Shown here piece after piece: positions 16,116 through 23,849 of a stretch of DNA of 39,834 nucleotides (positions are counted from its first letter, which is position 1; each line of letters opens with the position of its first letter). Origin of the DNA: a virus. The notes beneath the pieces are model-generated. The model worked only from the letters and a program-made list of their open reading frames with translations. It ran no database searches and had not been told where the DNA came from. The position numbers and the translations under genes are program-made. The stretch lies in IMG/VR virus record IMGVR_UViG_3300009008_000095, positions 1-39,834 of that record, one strand, 5' to 3'.

Positions 16116-17726
16116 TTAAACGTAATTAACATCAGCAACGATAACTTTACCATAGAACTCAGGTCTTACGATTTTCTTCGCATAACGAGTCATAACACCT
16201 TTTCTTGGCGTAAAGTTTGTTGGGTCATAGACCAACGGAGTCATGATAAGTGGTACATACGGAGCGTATACAGCACCAGTTTCTAAGAAATTACTTCCTC
16301 TGAAACCAACAAGTATTACGTTCTCGTGCATGTATGGATTCTTGTAGACCGTAAAACGGTTGTTCAATAGTCCAACTTTTTGAACACCCATTGCGAATGA
16401 ACTATTAGCAGCATTACCATCTGAATCAGATGCATATCCAGGGATAGACTCAATGATAGTAGCAACTTCAGGACTTACGACCATAAAGTTAGCTCCACCA
16501 CGTAGAGTCTTCTGATGAATAGCATTAGATACAGCTTGTATCTTATTACCGAGAGTCTGGAACCAAGTTCCTTTTACATAAGCTGATGCATTAGCAGATG
16601 ATTCTGCGAAAAGAGCGGTAGAAGAATTATACTCATATCCTACTCTAGCAGACCAACGTTCTGTTTTAGCATTAGCATTACCCATCAACATATCAAGGAT
16701 TTCCAAATCAATTTCCATTGAAATGTACTCAGATAACATTGCAGTTAACTCAGCTTCTGCGTCAACAGAATGATAAGCGTTAAGGTCTTGAGCTAACTCA
16801 GGAGTCCATACAGCTTTCAATTTACGAGTTTTTGCAACAATCGGAATAGATTTCATTTGGATATCTATTTCTGGAATACCAATATCCGTTGCTGGTTCGG
16901 TTGGTGAAGAATCTTCAAAATCACCACGAGTAACATCGGTTGGTGCTTTGTGATACTTCACATAGATATTTCCATCAACTTCGTACGCACCAGAAGTCTT
17001 TACAACAAAGTTCCAGTTTGAACCATCCCAACTTGAGTAAGCAGGATAGTAGTCAGCGATAGCCGCGGTTGATGAACCAGAAATTTCAAAAGCTCTAACG
17101 CCATCGAAATCTGGATTTGTCATACCATCGTCCGCAAGAGCGACAGTAACTTTTCTCAGGTTATCAAGAGAAGAACTCAAAGATGGTTCGAAATCAACAT
17201 CACCCCATACAACAGAAGCTGAACTATAGCTTGTTATTGTTGCAACAGATTCGTTGATTGAATATCCAAATTTACCTGCCCCATATAGACCACCAGAAGC
17301 GTCAGCATCAGAACCAGAAGTGTTACCATGAACATCTGAGTTTTGAGTGTGACCTGGTTGTGCGGTACCATATTTGAAATCAAGGTAAAAAATAAGTCCT
17401 GAAGGAAGGTTCATTGGCTGAACAGATACGAAATCTTGTGCAGCTAATTCACCAAAAATCCTACGTACCAAAGGAAGAGCAACACCACTCCACTCTTCAG
17501 AGTTAGCAGTTGTGCTTGTTTTAGAAGACTCATCAATTAACTGACGAGCTTGGTTTTCCAAAAGAGTAGCCATACTCATGACTTTAGTTTCGGAATCTAT
17601 TCCTTCGAGTAATCCAGTGGGCTCCCACTTTCCTACTAACTTACGAGTTTCCTCTAACCGTTCCTGATATGGATTATAGCCATCCATAAGGCCTTCAATA
17701 GATTTTAAATTACTATTTTTAGACAT
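16116..17726 (-). CDS. 23: Major capsid protein (gp23-like)
   Basis: A 536-residue product (T4 gp23 is 521). The N-terminus (LVGKWEPTGLLEG, MATLLENQARQLIDES) is the gp23 delta-peptide region. A T4-type prohead protease site I64-D65-E66|S67 sits almost exactly where T4 gp23 is cut (after residue 65). Then follow VALPLVRRIFGELAAQDFVSVQPMNLPSGLIFYLDFKYG, the conserved start of the mature capsid fold, and late segments such as GVMTRYAKKIVRPEFYGK. Middle strands carry phage-specific insertions. AGGAG precedes the ATG, 25 bases after gp22, and a terminator follows, as expected for the most abundant virion protein. Confidence 0.97.
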   Translation of the reverse strand: MSKNSNLKSIEGLMDGYNPYQERLEETRKLVGKWEPTGLLEGIDSETKVMSMATLLENQARQLIDESSKTSTTANSEEWSGVALPLVRRIFGELAAQDFVSVQPMNLPSGLIFYLDFKYGTAQPGHTQNSDVHGNTSGSDADASGGLYGAGKFGYSINESVATITSYSSASVVWGDVDFEPSLSSSLDNLRKVTVALADDGMTNPDFDGVRAFEISGSSTAAIADYYPAYSSWDGSNWNFVVKTSGAYEVDGNIYVKYHKAPTDVTRGDFEDSSPTEPATDIGIPEIDIQMKSIPIVAKTRKLKAVWTPELAQDLNAYHSVDAEAELTAMLSEYISMEIDLEILDMLMGNANAKTERWSARVGYEYNSSTALFAESSANASAYVKGTWFQTLGNKIQAVSNAIHQKTLRGGANFMVVSPEVATIIESIPGYASDSDGNAANSSFAMGVQKVGLLNNRFTVYKNPYMHENVILVGFRGSNFLETGAVYAPYVPLIMTPLVYDPTNFTPRKGVMTRYAKKIVRPEFYGKVIVADVNYV

Positions 17727-17750
17727 TTAATTTCTCCTAAACGGTTGTTA

Positions 17751-18785
17751 TTAAAGAATTTTAGCTAGTTTCTGAAATCTGTTCTTCAACTCAGAACCTT
17801 CAGCCAAAACTTCTTTAGTTTCGGTTTTAGGTTTTGTAGAAGCAACAGCTTTAGAAGCTGAACCTTTGTTCTCATTTACAGATTTTTTAGCAGAAGAACC
17901 AAACGATTCAGCTATAGTTGAAAATACCAACTTAACTTCACGTAGATTCTTTGCTCTATCAAACTGCTCAATGACTTTAATTTTCTGTTCATTAGTCATA
18001 GAATGATTCCTGAACAACTTGTTAGTAAACAAGAGTTTAGCATTGAGTAGATTGACCTCATTTAATTTAGACCGTAGATACTTAACTACTTCGCGATGTT
18101 CTCCAAGTTCAGATTTAAGTTGAGTAATTTCATCCACTTCTTCTTCCTCTTCTTCCTCTTCTTCTTGTAGAGCTTTCAACACTTCTTCAAGGTCAAGTTC
18201 CTCTTCCATATCCTCTTCACCCTCTTCATCAGCTGGTGCTTCGGCATCTAAATCTAAATCACCTTCATCATTAGCAGGTTCAGGCATGAACTCAGAATCA
18301 TCAGCAGCGATGTCAACTGGTGCATCACCAAGGTCAACTTCGTCTTCTTCTTCAGGTGAAGCGAATTCATCTTCCTCTTCCTCTTCAGTCAGGTCTGATT
18401 CTAATTCTCTCAGAACTGCTTCAAGGTCAAGGTCGTCATCTTCTTCATCACCTGCTTCTTCTTCATCACCTTCTTCAGCTTCTGGTTCTTCTTCGGCTTC
18501 TTCAGCTTCTTCTTCACCAGCTTCTTCAGCTTCTTCTTCTGCACCTTCTTCAGCATCTATTTCAGCTTCATCTTCTACAGCGTCTTCAGCTTCTGCTTCT
18601 TCGTCTTCTTCATCATAAAATTCATCATCTTCTAATTCGTCTTCGACTTCATTCTGAATCTTTTGTGAAAGCATTTGATTTAGTCTTGGAGTAAAGGCTT
18701 CTTGTAAAGCTACTTTGGCGTTTTCCAACGCGGTCTCACGAACTGCTTTTGCATCTGCGATTGCATTTTTCAAAAGGTCGTCCAT
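17751..18785 (-). CDS. 22: Prohead core scaffold protein (gp22-like)
   Basis: A 344-residue product (T4 gp22 is 269) directly upstream of gp23. The N-terminal helix is Ala-rich. About residues 50-220 are extremely acidic, with long Asp/Glu runs. The C-terminal half has gp22-like segments: LGEHREVVKYLRSKLNEVNLLNAKLLFTNKLF and MTNEQKIKVIEQFDRAKNLREVKLVFSTIAE. T4 gp22 is cut up by gp21 during head maturation. Here L27-Q28-E29|A30, I291-A292-E293|S294 and L-A-E329|G330 fit the T4 cleavage consensus. GGAG precedes the ATG. The long three-hairpin leader upstream may control gp22-gp23 expression. Confidence 0.9.
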   Translation of the reverse strand: MDDLLKNAIADAKAVRETALENAKVALQEAFTPRLNQMLSQKIQNEVEDELEDDEFYDEEDEEAEAEDAVEDEAEIDAEEGAEEEAEEAGEEEAEEAEEEPEAEEGDEEEAGDEEDDDLDLEAVLRELESDLTEEEEEDEFASPEEEDEVDLGDAPVDIAADDSEFMPEPANDEGDLDLDAEAPADEEGEEDMEEELDLEEVLKALQEEEEEEEEEVDEITQLKSELGEHREVVKYLRSKLNEVNLLNAKLLFTNKLFRNHSMTNEQKIKVIEQFDRAKNLREVKLVFSTIAESFGSSAKKSVNENKGSASKAVASTKPKTETKEVLAEGSELKNRFQKLAKIL

Positions 18786-18810
18786 TTTAATTCTCCAAAT
18801 TAAAGGATTC

Positions 18811-18890
18811 TATTGTTATTTAGGAACAATAATACTGAACTATCTTCAGTACACCATATCAGGACTTACCAGGCATGGTAAAATGGTGTA
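18811..18890 (-). ncRNA. Three-hairpin leader upstream of gp22
   Basis: The 156-base gap between bS21 and gp22 holds three perfect inverted repeats. TACACCAT/ATGGTGTA spans 18850-18890 with a nested TTACC/GGTAA at 18866-18881. TACTGAA/TTCAGTA spans 18833-18851. TATTGTT/AACAATA spans 18811-18831. The second shares two bases with the first, so they may alternate. No U-run follows directly, so this is more likely a leader or processing structure than a plain terminator. No known RNA family is recognised. Confidence 0.55.
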
Positions 18891-18901
18891 TTTGATTTTT
18901 A

Positions 18902-18911
18902 TATAAATATC
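18902..18911 (-). promoter_or_regulatory. GATATTTATA motif upstream of the gp22-gp23 leader
   Basis: An exact copy on the coding strand, about 10 bases before the first hairpin and about 30 bases after the bS21 stop. It could start the scaffold-capsid transcript, leaving a leader of about 100 bases. Confidence 0.42.
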
Positions 18912-18941
18912 AGCTAAAAAAGTAAAACGTTCAAACCCCCT

Positions 18942-19148
18942 TCAGGTTTTTTCCCGTTCCATTCTTAACTTATCATATTTAATTCTAAGTTTTGCCTTAG
19001 ATTTTTTGAGTCTTTTTATATGAGAAGGCTTCTTATAGAACTCCCTTTCTCTCAATTCGAGTAATAACCCAGACTCTTTTACTTTTTTCTTAAACTTTCG
19101 TAGAGCGAACTCTATCTTATTATCTCTTACATCTACCTTTATTGCCAT
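18942..19148 (-). CDS. rpsU: Ribosomal protein bS21 homologue
   Basis: A 68-residue basic protein, the length of bacterial bS21. It shows the family layout: an N-terminal strand (IKVDVRDNKIEFALRKFKKKV), E-S-G-L-L-L-E-L-R, then R-E-F-Y-K-K-P-S and a Lys/Arg-rich helical tail. bS21 sits on the 30S subunit near the Shine-Dalgarno/anti-Shine-Dalgarno helix and helps start translation. Viral bS21 genes are known in marine phages, including pelagiphages. Here the gene is the last of the head-region operon and lies just before the gp22-gp23 leader. A viral copy may enter host ribosomes and favour phage messages; that role is inferred. The ribosome site (GTAGG) is weak. Confidence 0.93.
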   Translation of the reverse strand: MAIKVDVRDNKIEFALRKFKKKVKESGLLLELREREFYKKPSHIKRLKKSKAKLRIKYDKLRMEREKT

Positions 19149-19169
19149 ATAAAACCTACTTTTCTTTTT

Positions 19170-19490
19170 TTAACTAAGTTCGTAATCTCCATAGTCATCT
19201 GATAGTTTCATTTTTAGTGCATCAGCTAAATCTTCGAGTGACGTATGAAAATTCTCATCATCATCTGTTCTCATTCCAGCTGTTATTTTAAAACCAACAA
19301 CGTTTTTACCCTCAATGTCTGCTAACATACCTTGTTTCGTACCATCTAAGTAAAATACCTTACCTTTCATCTTACCAAACTTTTTAAGTTTACTAATTGG
19401 TATTTCTTTTCCTAAAAATATATCAGTTGATTCTGATAATTGTGTTTTGAATAATCTTTCGTAATTTTCTTTTAAAAAATGTTTTGTCAT
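19170..19490 (-). CDS. Small head-region protein with putative capsid-targeting peptide
   Basis: A 106-residue product. Residues 1-20 (MTKHFLKENYERLFKTQLSE) form an amphipathic helix ending at L18-S19-E20|S21, a T4-type prohead protease site. The remainder (FLGKEIPISKLKKFGKMKGKVFYLDGTKQ, then a Glu/Asp-rich C-terminus) is not recognised. The ATG overlaps the stop of the preceding gene. By position it may be a head internal or core protein. Function unknown. Confidence 0.65.
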   Translation of the reverse strand: MTKHFLKENYERLFKTQLSESTDIFLGKEIPISKLKKFGKMKGKVFYLDGTKQGMLADIEGKNVVGFKITAGMRTDDDENFHTSLEDLADALKMKLSDDYGDYELS

Positions 19491-20143
19491 TATGAATTTT
19501 TCCAGTTTTTATCTACCCAATTAAAGAAATCTTTCTTATCTTCATCACTAAGTTCATCTGGTGAATCAACACCAAACTTCTTCATAGCCGCTTGAAAGAA
19601 TTTCTGATATGCTTCTTTGTCACCACTCTCTGGTTTATCTAAGTCTTTTACATCAGCTTCACTTAAAGTATTAGAATCCTCTATTTCGTAATATCTACTT
19701 AAAATGTTACCCATATCTTCATAAAGAGTTTCCATTCTACGTTGCATTAAATTTGATTCTTTCGCAGCTTTAACAAATTGAGTAGCTAAACCACCAAGTT
19801 CTTTCATATTTCGTTTTACCGACACTCTATCAAACCAATCATCAGTTTCATTCATAGTATGAATCTTTGCAGACTCAACAATTTCTGATAGTTTAAGAGC
19901 TATGTCTTTTAAATTTGTTTCTCTATAAATATCTTTACCTATATGACCATAATTCTTAACGTCTTCAAGAAAACGATTAACATTAATAGTTGCTTCTGAT
20001 TCAGACCAAGACTCTGGGTTTCCTTCCTTGACCAAGGACGATAATTTAATACCAGAACCACGAACTTCGTCATTCACCTTAAATGGCTTTCCAGTGACTA
20101 CACCACCTGCCATAAAAAATTCTTTTAATACTTTCTTTTTCAT
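19490..20143 (-). CDS. Head-region protein of unknown function
   Basis: The start is placed at the ATG at 20143, which has an AGGGG ribosome site and lies 10 bases after the previous gene. A longer reading from 20203 would overlap that gene and lacks a site. The 217-residue product starts MKKKVLKEFFMAGGVV, then PFKVNDEVRGSGIKLSSLVKEGNPESW. It is mostly charged helices. The C-terminal part (DLDKPESGDKEAYQKFFQAAMKKFGVDSPDELSDEDKKDFFNWVDKNW) resembles a short helical domain common in marine T4-like head proteins. It is translationally coupled to the next gene. No catalytic residues are evident. Confidence 0.68.
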   Translation of the reverse strand: MKKKVLKEFFMAGGVVTGKPFKVNDEVRGSGIKLSSLVKEGNPESWSESEATINVNRFLEDVKNYGHIGKDIYRETNLKDIALKLSEIVESAKIHTMNETDDWFDRVSVKRNMKELGGLATQFVKAAKESNLMQRRMETLYEDMGNILSRYYEIEDSNTLSEADVKDLDKPESGDKEAYQKFFQAAMKKFGVDSPDELSDEDKKDFFNWVDKNWKNS

Positions 20144-20153
20144 TGTAAATCCC

Positions 20154-20867
20154 CTATTTTTTGGGTTGTTCTTTTCCTTCTTCACCCTTTGGGTCAGTAC
20201 CAACTGACTTGGCTCGTTTTAATCTCTCATCTCTTTTGGCTTGTATATCAGACCGAACATTATTCATCTTATTTTCATCATTATTGAACGCCGCCGTAAC
20301 AAATTCCCACTTTAATGAGTATTCTTCTTTTCTTATTTCTAAATCTTCTATTAAATTTTGTAATGCAACATAATTTTTATCACCAGCTTTTGTTTGTGAT
20401 TGTAATGCACCCAATCTTTTTATCTCATCATCTATTGCTTTATTATATGTAGCTTTAGCATTAGATTGGTTATTGATATATGTTGCAGAAACTTTAGTGT
20501 ATCCAACTCTACCACCAGTTGCACGTCTTTCTTGGTCTTCTTTACCCCTAATAGCCGCTAAACTATCTATATTAGCACTAACAGATTTTGTTTTAGTTTG
20601 TTGTTTCTGATATTTGGATTTAGGTACAATAAATTTATCACCACTCAACAAAGCTTGATGTCTCCATCCATCTATATCAGAACTTGTTATTCCTTTCGAA
20701 ACCTTGGTTGCTAAGTCAAATAAACCTTTATCTTGTTTTCTTTGACCTGTTTCACCACCAGCTACTTTAGAGTAATCTTGAACGGGATGACCACCTTTGG
20801 AAACTGGTGCTTCCATAAGTTCACGAATACATTCTTTAATTATTTTTCTAATATCAGTTTGGTTCAT
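20154..20867 (-). CDS. Head-region protein, tandem paralogue of the next upstream gene
   Basis: The start is the ATG at 20867 (AAAGG site, 13 bases after the preceding stop). An upstream ATG at 21014 would overlap the preceding gene by 134 bases. The 237-residue product opens with MNQTDIRKIIKECIRELMEAP, an amphipathic helix ending at L17-M18-E19|A20. The middle and C-terminus (GWRHQALLSG, VPKSKYQ, SLAAIRGKED, YTKVSATYINNQ, YVALQNLIEDLEIRKEEYSLKWEFVTAAF, RAKSVGTDPKG) align segment by segment with the last 300 residues of the 460-residue upstream gene, so this is a tandem duplication. Mostly helical, Lys-rich, unknown role; an internal head protein is a fair guess. Confidence 0.7.
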   Translation of the reverse strand: MNQTDIRKIIKECIRELMEAPVSKGGHPVQDYSKVAGGETGQRKQDKGLFDLATKVSKGITSSDIDGWRHQALLSGDKFIVPKSKYQKQQTKTKSVSANIDSLAAIRGKEDQERRATGGRVGYTKVSATYINNQSNAKATYNKAIDDEIKRLGALQSQTKAGDKNYVALQNLIEDLEIRKEEYSLKWEFVTAAFNNDENKMNNVRSDIQAKRDERLKRAKSVGTDPKGEEGKEQPKK

Positions 20868-20880
20868 TATTTTTTTACCT

Positions 20881-22263
20881 TTATTTTGATGGTTGCCAGA
20901 AGCCGTCTCGCATTGATTCGGCAGGTGGTATATTAGACCACATCCATTCATGGTCTCTTGCTCCTTTAGGTATGGTAGCTTGATAAGTTTGTTTTCCATC
21001 GGTAACTTTATCACCTTCTCTCACTTTGATACCTCTTTCCCATTCTTGAGTTCTTCCACCGATAGACCCGGCCGGGTCTTCTCCGACAGACTTAGCTCTC
21101 TTCTTTATTGTATCTCTTTTAGATTCTATATTTGTACGAGCGTTATTCATAGCAGTTGTATTACCATTATAAGCCGCTGTCGCGAAATCCCATCTTAATG
21201 CATATTCTTCTTTTTTATATCCTAAATCATCAATTAAATTTTGTATAGCTACATAAGTTTTTTCAATTGTCTGACCACCACCTTTTATATAAGCAGCTTG
21301 AAGAGTTTGTAGAGCCGTAATCTCAGCATTTATTGCCGAGTTATAAGCACTTTTAGCAGCAGACTTTTGGTTGATGTAAGAAGCACTCACCTTCATTTTA
21401 GCACCACCTAATGCGGTTGACCTTCCACCTTGGGATTTTCTTTTAACATCATCAGACGCACGTATTGAAGCTAGATTGTCAAGTGTACCACTAACAGCTT
21501 TTTGTTTAGTTCCTCTACCACCTGGAGTTCTTGTACCTTGGTATTTAGATTTTCCGATAATTGCTCTCTTATCAGTTAATGCATCCGTTCTCCAAGCATC
21601 AATTTTACCTAAGTTCTGACCTTTTATTATAGACGCTAGTGCAGAAGCTTTAGTAGTTCTAAACGATTTTCTTGACCCAACATTTCCACCTTTCCAACCT
21701 CTTTCTGAACCTGCTCTTTCACCAGCATCACCACCTAATGAAGTATAAGACCGTAATGTATATCCACCTTTAGATATTCCACCAGGTAGAGCTGGTGAAG
21801 CCCCACCAGCAGATTTGGAACCAGGAGCTTTACCTTTTCCTTCTAAAATTTCACCTATCATTTGTTTTATCATATATTTAAATTGAGATTTTTTCATTTT
21901 ACTTTCTCCAAAAATTTGTTTATAATTATTATCTGGATTTATATATTTAATTCCAGCTCCACTTTGTTGTGTACTATCAACTTTATGTTTTTTCATCTTT
22001 GATGGAACACTTGTCATTCCATTTCCAATTTGTTTTTCAAGAACTTCTTCTTCATAGTCTTCATATACACTCTTAATTCTTTTAGGTTTTATTGCACTAC
22101 CTTGTACTTTTGCTTTAGCTTTTTCTTCTACTTCATTAGCCAATTTAGCATTTTTGTTTGGGAAGTATCCTCTTCCATCAAACTTATCACCCTTTTTACC
22201 AGAAAAACTATTGGCTTCTTTAGAAACTTGAACCAACGTCTTCCATTTTTTAGACTTTTCCAT
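20881..22263 (-). CDS. Head-region protein with possible internal start
   Basis: A 460-residue product. Residues 1-120 are a charged, low-complexity region (DKFDGRGYFPNKNAK, EDYEEEVLEKQIG). Residues 123-142 (MKKSQFKYMIKQMIGEILEG) are an amphipathic helix ending at I139-L140-E141|G142, matching the N-terminus of the downstream paralogue. A Gly/Ser-rich stretch and the duplicated helical domain follow (about 215-400: WRTDALTDK, KSKYQGTRTPGG, SASYINQKSAAKSAYNSAI, YVAIQNLIDDLGYKKEEYALRWDFATAAY). The end (VREGDKVTDGKQTYQATIPKG, then a Trp-rich tail) resembles a small carbohydrate-binding fold. The first ATG has no ribosome site. The ATG at 21897 does (GGAG, 8 bases). Confidence 0.7.
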   Translation of the reverse strand: MEKSKKWKTLVQVSKEANSFSGKKGDKFDGRGYFPNKNAKLANEVEEKAKAKVQGSAIKPKRIKSVYEDYEEEVLEKQIGNGMTSVPSKMKKHKVDSTQQSGAGIKYINPDNNYKQIFGESKMKKSQFKYMIKQMIGEILEGKGKAPGSKSAGGASPALPGGISKGGYTLRSYTSLGGDAGERAGSERGWKGGNVGSRKSFRTTKASALASIIKGQNLGKIDAWRTDALTDKRAIIGKSKYQGTRTPGGRGTKQKAVSGTLDNLASIRASDDVKRKSQGGRSTALGGAKMKVSASYINQKSAAKSAYNSAINAEITALQTLQAAYIKGGGQTIEKTYVAIQNLIDDLGYKKEEYALRWDFATAAYNGNTTAMNNARTNIESKRDTIKKRAKSVGEDPAGSIGGRTQEWERGIKVREGDKVTDGKQTYQATIPKGARDHEWMWSNIPPAESMRDGFWQPSK

Positions 22264-22267
22264 TATA

Positions 22268-22277
22268 TATAAATATT
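22268..22277 (-). promoter_or_regulatory. AATATTTATA motif before the 460-residue gene
   Basis: A near copy of the recurring element, only 4 bases before the ATG at 22263, too close for a normal leader. It may serve the internal start at 21897 instead. Confidence 0.3.
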
Positions 22278-22284
22278 AGATTAC

Positions 22285-23064
22285 TTAAAAAAGTCTTCGT
22301 TCATAGTATAAAGTCTTTTGTGTTTGTTTCCAACCACCAACTGTATCACCTTTTCTATTTCTAAAATACCAAATACCAGGTTTGGTTAAATCGTCAACAA
22401 CTGATTTCCACTTGACTTTTAATTGTTTTAACATCTTTTTAGCATCTTTTAAAGATGGTATATTGATTATAAATTTCTTTGGCATATTCTTATCCATTGG
22501 TTTAGACGGGCCTCCACCTCCGAACCAACTTGATGTACCTCTACCCCAAGCTTCAAGAAATAATGGGTCTGGTATCTCCAAAAACTCATAAACAATATTA
22601 CGAACATCACTTGGAAATCGTGTATCTTGTCCAAAAGATTCAATATTACTTCTAAATACAGTTGCAGAATCACCAGTACCCAAATTTAAAGCATTTATAA
22701 CAATCTCATCCTTATCTTTATGTAATAAAACTGTATATAAAGAATTATATGTGTGACCACCACCATCATCTCTTTTAAAAAATGTTCTACCAATGACAAC
22801 ATATGATTTATCATAACCAGATTGTTGAATAGTGTTAGATACATCTCCGGCAACACTACCAACAAAGTCACCACCAACTACAGCCCCAGTATCAGCTTCT
22901 AATAGTATTTCTTTTACTATCTTTTCTACTTCTGAACGCATCCTTTTGGATATCTCTATAGCTTTTAATTGTTTCAACGCTTTTTCCTTTGAATCATGTG
23001 TTCCAAGTCGTTTCCCGCCTTTTTTAGGATAGACTGCCCACTTACTACCAATCTTTTTAATCAT
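22285..23064 (-). CDS. Head-region protein of unknown function with protease-site motif
   Basis: A 259-residue product. Residues 1-36 (KWAVYPKKGGKRLGTHDSKEKALKQLKAIE) form a module common in phage proteins: an aromatic strand, KxGK-x-LGTH and a Lys-rich helix. Residues 42-60 (MRSEVEKIVKEILLEADTG) are an amphipathic helix with L54-L55-E56|A57. The rest includes GGDFVGSVAGDVSNTIQQSGYDKSYVVIGRTFFKRDDGGGHTYN and a C-terminal KSVVDDLTKPGIWYFRNRKGDTVGG strand. It overlaps the upstream gene by 4 bases (ATGA), so the two are translationally coupled. Function unknown. Confidence 0.68.
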   Translation of the reverse strand: MIKKIGSKWAVYPKKGGKRLGTHDSKEKALKQLKAIEISKRMRSEVEKIVKEILLEADTGAVVGGDFVGSVAGDVSNTIQQSGYDKSYVVIGRTFFKRDDGGGHTYNSLYTVLLHKDKDEIVINALNLGTGDSATVFRSNIESFGQDTRFPSDVRNIVYEFLEIPDPLFLEAWGRGTSSWFGGGGPSKPMDKNMPKKFIINIPSLKDAKKMLKQLKVKWKSVVDDLTKPGIWYFRNRKGDTVGGWKQTQKTLYYERRLF

Positions 23065-23849
23065 TTTCTTTTCAATTTTTTATTTGGTGAATATCTACGA
23101 AAACCATCTCTAACTTTTCTCCATAACATTTTCATAAAAGGTCTTTCACCCTCATGTGTTCTATTTAATGGACCAGTATCAATTCCTCTTACAATATCCA
23201 TAGCATCATATCTACCACCCTTTACACCATCCATCATTATTTTAATTATTTGTTGAGATGCTTTACCTAAAATTTTTGACATTTTCGTAATATCTTGATT
23301 TAAAATTTGTTGTGCTTCTGGTGAACTAAAAGCCGCTTCATTTATGGATTCAAGTGATAACCAACCTTTTTCATTAGCTAAATGCCAAGTTTCTTTTGTA
23401 AATCGTTCTTTTCTATTACCTGGTGCTACAAACAAATAACTTGTTCCTGATGGGTCACCTTTTACTTTATGTCCTACTGATATATCTTTTAATGTGTATA
23501 ATCTACGAGGGTCATTTTGAAATCTTATTTTAAGTCTGTTAATATCTTTCTTTTGTGGAAGAAGTGTTGTTTTGAATTTACCTTCATTTACGGATTCGTT
23601 ATATCTTTTATCACTTAACATATCCTTCATTAACTTTGATTTGGCAATTATGTAATCCAATTCTGTTTCTATAACATCATCATTTTTTTGTTGGATACCT
23701 TTTACTAAATCTTTTACTGAACCTGCAAGATATCTTGCTTGACCTTTTAATTCAGCAAATCCTTGTTTACTCAAATCTTCCTTTACTTGAAATGGTGGTC
23801 TATCTTTATCAGTATAAACTTTACCTTGAACTATATCTTTTAATTTCAT
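23061..23849 (-). CDS. Head-region protein with internal protease-site motifs
   Basis: A 262-residue basic protein. It begins MKLKDIVQGKVYTDKDRPPFQVKE, with helices in the middle (LAGSVKDLVKGIQQKNDDVIETELDYIIAKSKLMKDML). V87-N88-E89|G90 and I169-N170-E171|A172 match or nearly match the T4 gp21 site. The region between (RLKIRFQNDPRRLYTLKDISVGHKVKGDPSGTSYLFVAPGN) could be a small folded domain. The C-terminus (GVKGGRYDAMDIVRGIDTG to PNKKLKRK) is strongly basic. It overlaps the 57-residue gene by 1 base and the next gene by 4. Function unknown; a DNA-binding or core protein is possible. Confidence 0.68.
   Translation of the reverse strand: MKLKDIVQGKVYTDKDRPPFQVKEDLSKQGFAELKGQARYLAGSVKDLVKGIQQKNDDVIETELDYIIAKSKLMKDMLSDKRYNESVNEGKFKTTLLPQKKDINRLKIRFQNDPRRLYTLKDISVGHKVKGDPSGTSYLFVAPGNRKERFTKETWHLANEKGWLSLESINEAAFSSPEAQQILNQDITKMSKILGKASQQIIKIMMDGVKGGRYDAMDIVRGIDTGPLNRTHEGERPFMKMLWRKVRDGFRRYSPNKKLKRK

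Noticed and set aside
18286-18694. Plus-strand ORFs opposite gp22 rich in Ser or Leu
   Set aside because: They mirror the Asp/Glu codon runs of gp22 and have no recognisable features.
18933-18949. Short hairpin (AAACC/GGTTT) overlapping the bS21 stop codon
   Set aside because: The stem is only 5 bp and the T-rich stretch is about 10 bases further on; too weak to call a terminator.
20144-20203. Extended start of the 217-residue gene at 20203
   Set aside because: It overlaps the preceding gene, whereas the ATG at 20143 has an AGGGG site at good spacing.
20868-21014. Extended start of the 237-residue gene at 21014
   Set aside because: It would overlap the upstream gene by 134 bases, and the added residues have no similarity to the paralogue. 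The ATG at 20867 has a ribosome site.
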